Below, in pieces: positions 60,132 to 64,000 of a stretch of DNA of 64,000 nucleotides; position 1 is the stretch's first letter, and every line of letters starts with the position of its first letter. Below the pieces are notes generated by a model. It was not told the DNA's origin. It saw only the letters and a program-made list of their open reading frames with translations, and made no database searches. The translations under genes and the position numbers were made by a program. Source of the stretch: CAYSYM01 sp964435115 (lineage in GTDB: Bacteria; Chloroflexota; UBA6077; CF-72); the NCBI GenBank assembly GCA_964435115.1, contig CAYSYM010000006.1, positions 1-64,000 of the forward strand, read 5' to 3'.

Positions 60132-60162
60132 GTAAGCCCGTGGACCACACGGGCACGCCAGC

Positions 60163-60240
60163 GAGACGCGCTCAGCACCGCAGCGTCTCACCTTCTCCAG
60201 TCGCACCGTTCCGCCGACGCCCCGACACCGGGGCGTCGGC
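60163..60240 (+). terminator. Hairpin plus terminator-like structure in the pyrG leader (possible attenuator)
   Basis: GAGACGC (60163-60169) and GCGTCTC (60183-60189) form a first stem. GCCGACGCCCC (60213-60223) and GGGGCGTCGGC (60230-60240) form an 11-base perfect stem with a six-base loop, followed by TCTTTGT. The second is the best intrinsic-terminator candidate in the window. It ends the upstream 2-oxo-acid operon or, if the promoter at 60103 is real, attenuates pyrG. Confidence 0.6.
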
Positions 60241-60390
60241 TCTTTGTGCCACTCGCCAGGCGGCCGGCGGCTTGGCGCCCGCTGCGCAGCGCCCCCCAGG
60301 TGGAGCGTTCCAAGCGTCCGAGTCCGTGAGCCCTGGTCGCGGCCGGCCGTGGCACGCCGGAGCCCGCGCGCCACGACGGGGGAGCGCAGC

Positions 60391-62073
60391 ATGACGCACG
60401 CGGACACCAAGTACATCTTCGTCTCAGGCGGCGTCGTATCCTCGGTTGGCAAGGGGATCACCGTGGCCTCCATCGGCCGCCTGCTCAAGGCACGCGGGAT
60501 CTCCGTCTGCATCCTGAAGCTCGACCCGTACATCAACGTCGACCCGGGCACGATGTCCCCGTACCAGCACGGCGAAGTGTTCGTGACCGACGACGGGGCT
60601 GAGACCGACCTCGACCTGGGCCACTACGAGCGCTTCATCGACGAGAGCCTCAGCCGTGCCTCGAACGTGACGACCGGGGGCATCTACTCGTCGGTGATCA
60701 CCCAGGAGCGGCGCGGCGATTTCCTGGGCGGAACCATCCAGGTCGTGCCGCACGTCACCAACGAGATCAAGGAGCGCATCACGCGGGTGGCGAAGCTCAC
60801 CGGCGCGCAGGTGGTCATCGCCGAGGTCGGCGGCACGGTTGGCGACATCGAGTGCCTGCCGTTCCTCGAGGCGCTGCGGCAGATGCACCGCGAGCTGGGC
60901 TCCGAGAACACGCTCTTCGTGCACGTGACCTTGCTCCCGTACGTGGGCGCCACGAAAGAGCTGAAGACCAAGCCCACGCAGCACAGCGTCAAGGAGCTGC
61001 GGTCGATCGGGATCCAGCCGGACGTGATCTGCGCCCGGTCCGACTACCCGGTCCCCGATGACCTGCGGGAAAAGATCGCCCTCTTCTGTGACGTGGAGAG
61101 CCGCGCGGTCATCCCGCTGGAGACGGCCGACACGATCTACGCCGTGCCGCTGGTGCTGGAGCAAGCCGGGCTGGGGAGCTACATCGCGGAGCGGCTGCGA
61201 CTACCGGCCGCACGGGTCGACCTGGCAAGCTGGCGCGAGCTGGTCCACCGGTCGCGCTCAGTCGCGGACGAAGTCGTGATCGGCGTGGTGGGCAAGTACG
61301 TGGGACTGGAGGATGCCTACATCTCCGTTCGGGAGGCGCTCTCGCACGCGGCCTGGGCCCACTACCGCAAGCTGGTGATCGAGTGGATCGATGCACAGGA
61401 GCTCGAGCAGGAGGAGTGGGAGCGGCGGCTCGAAGGACTGCACGGGATCGTGGTGCCGGGCGGATTCGGGTACCGCGGCATCGAAGGCAAGGTCCGGGCG
61501 GCCCGCTTCGCCCGCGAGAACCGCGTTCCCTACCTGGGTCTCTGCCTGGGCATGCAGGTGCTGTGCATCGAGTTTGCGCGCCACGCGCTGGGCAGTGAGG
61601 AGCCCAACTCCACCGAGTTCGACCTCTTCACGCGCTACCCGGTGATCGACCTGATGCCCGACCAGCGCGACCTGGAGGAGAAGGGGGCGACCATGCGCCT
61701 GGGTGTCTACCCCTGCCAGCTCGCGCCAGGGACCGTGGCGGCGCGGGCGTACGGGCAGGCGGTCGTGCACGAGCGGCACCGCCACCGCTACGAGTTCAAC
61801 AACGCGTTCCGCGAGCCGCTGGCGCACGCCGGGCTGCTCTTCTCTGGCACCTCGCCCGATGGGCGCCTGGTGGAGATCGCCGAGGTGGGCGGCCACCCGT
61901 TCATGCTGGGCAGCCAGTTCCACCCGGAGTTCAAGAGCCGGCCGAACCGGCCCCACCCGCTGTTCCGCGCCTTCGTCGGCGCGGCCGCGGCGCGCGCGGG
62001 TGAGCAGCTGAGCCTGGTGCCGGCGCTCGACGGCGAGGTGGCCGAGCCGGTGGTCGAGCGCGTCGGCGTCTGA
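60391..62073 (+). CDS. pyrG: CTP synthase
   Basis: A 560-residue enzyme that makes CTP from UTP, ATP and glutamine. The synthase domain begins [17 protein letters not shown] and has [19 protein letters not shown]. The glutaminase domain has VPGGFGYRG, the nucleophile Cys in [10 protein letters not shown] and the His/Glu of GSQFHPEF. The ATG at 60391 is preceded by GGGGGAG; the longer open frame upstream is non-coding leader. The leader shows a terminator-like hairpin, so expression may be attenuated. The last 20 residues extend slightly beyond the family core. Confidence 0.97.
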   Translation: MTHADTKYIFVSGGVVSSVGKGITVASIGRLLKARGISVCILKLDPYINVDPGTMSPYQHGEVFVTDDGAETDLDLGHYERFIDESLSRASNVTTGGIYSSVITQERRGDFLGGTIQVVPHVTNEIKERITRVAKLTGAQVVIAEVGGTVGDIECLPFLEALRQMHRELGSENTLFVHVTLLPYVGATKELKTKPTQHSVKELRSIGIQPDVICARSDYPVPDDLREKIALFCDVESRAVIPLETADTIYAVPLVLEQAGLGSYIAERLRLPAARVDLASWRELVHRSRSVADEVVIGVVGKYVGLEDAYISVREALSHAAWAHYRKLVIEWIDAQELEQEEWERRLEGLHGIVVPGGFGYRGIEGKVRAARFARENRVPYLGLCLGMQVLCIEFARHALGSEEPNSTEFDLFTRYPVIDLMPDQRDLEEKGATMRLGVYPCQLAPGTVAARAYGQAVVHERHRHRYEFNNAFREPLAHAGLLFSGTSPDGRLVEIAEVGGHPFMLGSQFHPEFKSRPNRPHPLFRAFVGAAAARAGEQLSLVPALDGEVAEPVVERVGV

Positions 62074-62085
62074 CGCCCGATCTCG

Positions 62086-62091
62086 TATCCT
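62086..62091 (+). promoter_or_regulatory. -10 box of a predicted leaderless transcript (epimerase)
   Basis: TATCCT ends exactly six bases before GTG 62098. No ribosome site is seen between them. Confidence 0.45.
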
Positions 62092-62097
62092 GCCCGA

Positions 62098-63027
62098 GTG
62101 CGCATCCTCGTCACTGGTGGGGCCGGGTTCATCGGCTCCCACGTCGTCGACGGCTTTCGGGCCGCCGGCCACGACGTCGCGGTGGTGGACGACCTGTCCA
62201 CGGGCGACCGAGCGAACCTGGCGGGCGGGGTCCCCCTGTATGAAGTGGACATCCGGGCGCCGGAGCTGCGGCGCGTGTTCGCGGAGTTCCGCCCGGAGAT
62301 CGTGGACCACCACGCGGCGCAGGCGAACGTGCCGGCCTCGGTGGAGGACCCGGTGTACGACGCCTCAGTCAACGTGCTGGGTGGGCTCAACGTGCTGCGT
62401 CTCTCGGCGACGTACGGGGTGCGGAAGCTCATCTACAGCTCGTCCGGCGGCGCCATGTACGGCGAGCCGGACCCGGGTGCCATCCCGGTGAAGGAGACGG
62501 CGCCCGTGCGGCCGCTGTCGCCCTATGGGGCGAGCAAGCAGGCCCTGGAGGCGTGGCTGGGCGTGTTCCAGCGCACCTTCGGGCTGGATTACACGGTCCT
62601 GCGCTACGCCAACATCTACGGGCCGCGGCAGGGGATTCGGGACGAGGGGGCGGTAGTCGCCGTGTTTGCCACCCGCCTGGCGCGAGGCGAGCCGGCCACG
62701 ATCGACGGGACGGGCGGGCAAACGCGGGACTTCGTGTTCGTGGCCGACTGCGTCACGGCGAACGTGGCGGCCCTGGAGCGCGGCTCGGGGGCCGCGGTGA
62801 ACATCGGGACGGGGCGGGAGACCTCGATCCAGGAGCTCTTCGACACACTGGCGCGCATCGCGGGCTCCGGGCGCCAGCCCACCTACGGGCCGGCGCGGAA
62901 GGGCGACGTGTGCCGGATCGCGCTCGACCCGAGCCTAGCCCGCGCGACGCTGGGCTGGGAGCCGAAGACGCGGCTGGAGGAGGGGCTGGCCGCCACCTAC
63001 GCCTACTTCCAGCAGGTCTCACGGTGA
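62098..63027 (+). CDS. NAD-dependent nucleotide-sugar epimerase/dehydratase (GalE-like SDR)
   Basis: This 309-residue extended short-chain dehydrogenase has the NAD motif VTGGAGFIGSHVVD, the acidic residue VVDDLSTG, the catalytic Ser region IYSSSGGAMYGEP and the YxxxK pair in SPYGASKQALE. UDP-glucose 4-epimerase or a related activity is likely. The GTG start follows pyrG by 24 bases. Its stop overlaps the start of manC (GTGA), which suggests a shared role in sugar-nucleotide supply for surface glycans. Confidence 0.9.
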   Translation: MRILVTGGAGFIGSHVVDGFRAAGHDVAVVDDLSTGDRANLAGGVPLYEVDIRAPELRRVFAEFRPEIVDHHAAQANVPASVEDPVYDASVNVLGGLNVLRLSATYGVRKLIYSSSGGAMYGEPDPGAIPVKETAPVRPLSPYGASKQALEAWLGVFQRTFGLDYTVLRYANIYGPRQGIRDEGAVVAVFATRLARGEPATIDGTGGQTRDFVFVADCVTANVAALERGSGAAVNIGTGRETSIQELFDTLARIAGSGRQPTYGPARKGDVCRIALDPSLARATLGWEPKTRLEEGLAATYAYFQQVSR

Positions 63028-64000
63028 ACGCCGGGCGCTTCTACGTCGCCATCCTGGCGGGAGGCGAAGGCACCCGGCTGTGGCCGTTGAGTCGCGCCCG
63101 GCGGCCGAAGCAGCTCCTAAAGCTGGCGGGCCATCGCAGCCTCATCCAGCAGACGGTCGACCGCGTGCTGCCGGTCGTGCCGCCCGGCCAGGTGCTGGTG
63201 GTGACGGAGCGCTCACACGCGGACGACCTCCGCAGCCAGCTCCCCGAGCTGCCCGAGCGGAATATCCTCGTCGAGCCAACCCGCCGCAACACGGCGGCAG
63301 CGCTTCTGCTGGCGGCGCTGCACATCCAGGCGCGCGACCCCGGGGCCACCTGGGCATCGCTGCACTCGGACGCGTACATCGGTGACGACGCGGAGTTCCG
63401 TCGGACGCTCGCGGCGGCGCTGGAGGCCGCCGCCACGGGCGAGTACCTGGTGACGACAGGGGTTCGTCCCCAGTACCCGGCCACGGGCTACGGGTACATC
63501 CATCAGGGTGAGCAGGTGCGCGACGTCCAGGGTTACCCGCTCCACCGGGTCGAGCGGTTCGTGGAGAAACCGGACCTGGACCGGGCGCGGCAGTACGTGG
63601 CGAGTGGCGGGTACCTCTGGAACCCGGGGGTCTTCGCGTGGAAGAACGCGACGCTGCTGGCGGCCTTCCGCCAACACCTGCCGCAGATCTTCGCCGTCCT
63701 CACCTCACGCCCGCTCGACCGGGTGGACGACGTGTACCCGGATGCGCCGAGGGAGACGATCGACACGGGCATTCTGGAGCGCGCGGAGAACGTGGCGACG
63801 ATCCCGGCCACGTTCGGCTGGAGTGACCTGGGGAGCTGGGCGGAGCTCTGGGAGGTGCTGGAGAAGGACGCCGACGGCAACGCGGCCGGCGGGTCCGGGC
63901 GCCACCTGGCAGCGGACACGCGCGGGATGATGGTCTACGCGGAGAGCCGGCTGGTCGCCACGGTGGGCGTGCGGGACCTGGTAATCGTGGAAACAGCGGA
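63024..64000 (+). CDS. manC: Mannose-1-phosphate guanylyltransferase (partial, runs off the window)
   Basis: The first 325 codons of a GDP-mannose pyrophosphorylase. The signature ILAGGEGTRLWPLSRARRPK, the block VEPTRRNTAAALLLAA, the hairpin ATGYGYIHQGE and RVERFVEKPDLDRA are present; FGWSDLGSWAEL lies near the end. The frame is open to the last base of the window, so the C-terminus is missing. The start is GTG 63024, overlapping the epimerase stop. It makes GDP-mannose from mannose 1-phosphate and GTP. Confidence 0.93.
   Translation, partial: MNAGRFYVAILAGGEGTRLWPLSRARRPKQLLKLAGHRSLIQQTVDRVLPVVPPGQVLVVTERSHADDLRSQLPELPERNILVEPTRRNTAAALLLAALHIQARDPGATWASLHSDAYIGDDAEFRRTLAAALEAAATGEYLVTTGVRPQYPATGYGYIHQGEQVRDVQGYPLHRVERFVEKPDLDRARQYVASGGYLWNPGVFAWKNATLLAAFRQHLPQIFAVLTSRPLDRVDDVYPDAPRETIDTGILERAENVATIPATFGWSDLGSWAELWEVLEKDADGNAAGGSGRHLAADTRGMMVYAESRLVATVGVRDLVIVETA

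Overview
The window is about 70% GC, tightly packed with genes on both strands, and has no rRNA, tRNA, insertion sequence, prophage or CRISPR array that I can see. GTG and TTG starts are frequent, and many neighbours overlap by 1-20 bases (TGATG, GTGA). Several features together suggest a free-living, aerobic, Gram-positive-type or Chloroflexota-like soil or thermal bacterium: a cox (CO dehydrogenase) gene set, a sigma-54 factor with a zinc-ribbon insert, a PAC2-family protein, a PdtaS/PdtaR (ANTAR) pair, a DUF2207 membrane protein and a PBP1A with a Pro/Thr-rich tail. The phylum is an inference; no marker gene in the window settles it.

Layout. 1-4000: a perfect 54-base palindrome, an HtrA-type protease, and the two-component system that probably controls it, since both share an 11-base-periodic operator. 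4100-6220: a decaying MntA-HepT toxin-antitoxin pair, then gmk-cobU. 6650-11050: a NarL-type two-component pair, an acyl-CoA ligase, and a peroxiredoxin read through an in-frame TGA at its catalytic position (selenocysteine predicted). 11050-15790: remains of a DUF433/DUF5615 pair, an acyl-CoA dehydrogenase, a PAS histidine kinase and a YdcF-like protein. 15890-24070: coxG, moeA, coxD, coxE, xdhC, mocA, a NUDIX hydrolase, coxS, coxM and a cupin. The CO-dehydrogenase large subunit coxL is not here. 24220-36850: a DUF4178/DUF2207 membrane pair, an unknown membrane protein, PAC2, a penicillin-acylase-family enzyme, an orphan DNA methyltransferase, a nucleotidyltransferase-like gene, a hexapeptide acetyltransferase and PBP1A.

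36860-43640, minus strand, is the most unusual block: two E1-alpha subunits, a DpgC-like cofactor-free dioxygenase, an E1-beta fused to an E2 acyltransferase catalytic domain, and a lipoyl E2 whose own catalytic His is Arg. DpgC turns an arylacetyl-CoA into an arylglyoxylate, a 2-oxo acid; a 2-oxo-acid dehydrogenase complex could then convert that to an aroyl-CoA. The block could therefore be an aerobic one-carbon chain-shortening (alpha-oxidation) route, which I propose as a hypothesis.

43760-64000: PolX with a degenerate polymerase site but an intact PHP nuclease site, a DinB-like protein, rpoN, a sigma-54 activator, an M20 amidohydrolase, a GT20 (trehalose-phosphate synthase family) gene, PdtaS/PdtaR, Mpg glycosylase, a second and conventional E1-alpha/E1-beta/E2 operon, pyrG with a possible attenuating leader, a sugar epimerase and the start of manC, which runs off the end.

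At least five genes have a -10-like hexamer exactly six bases before the start codon, which predicts leaderless transcripts. All statements come from reading the sequence by eye; no searches were run.
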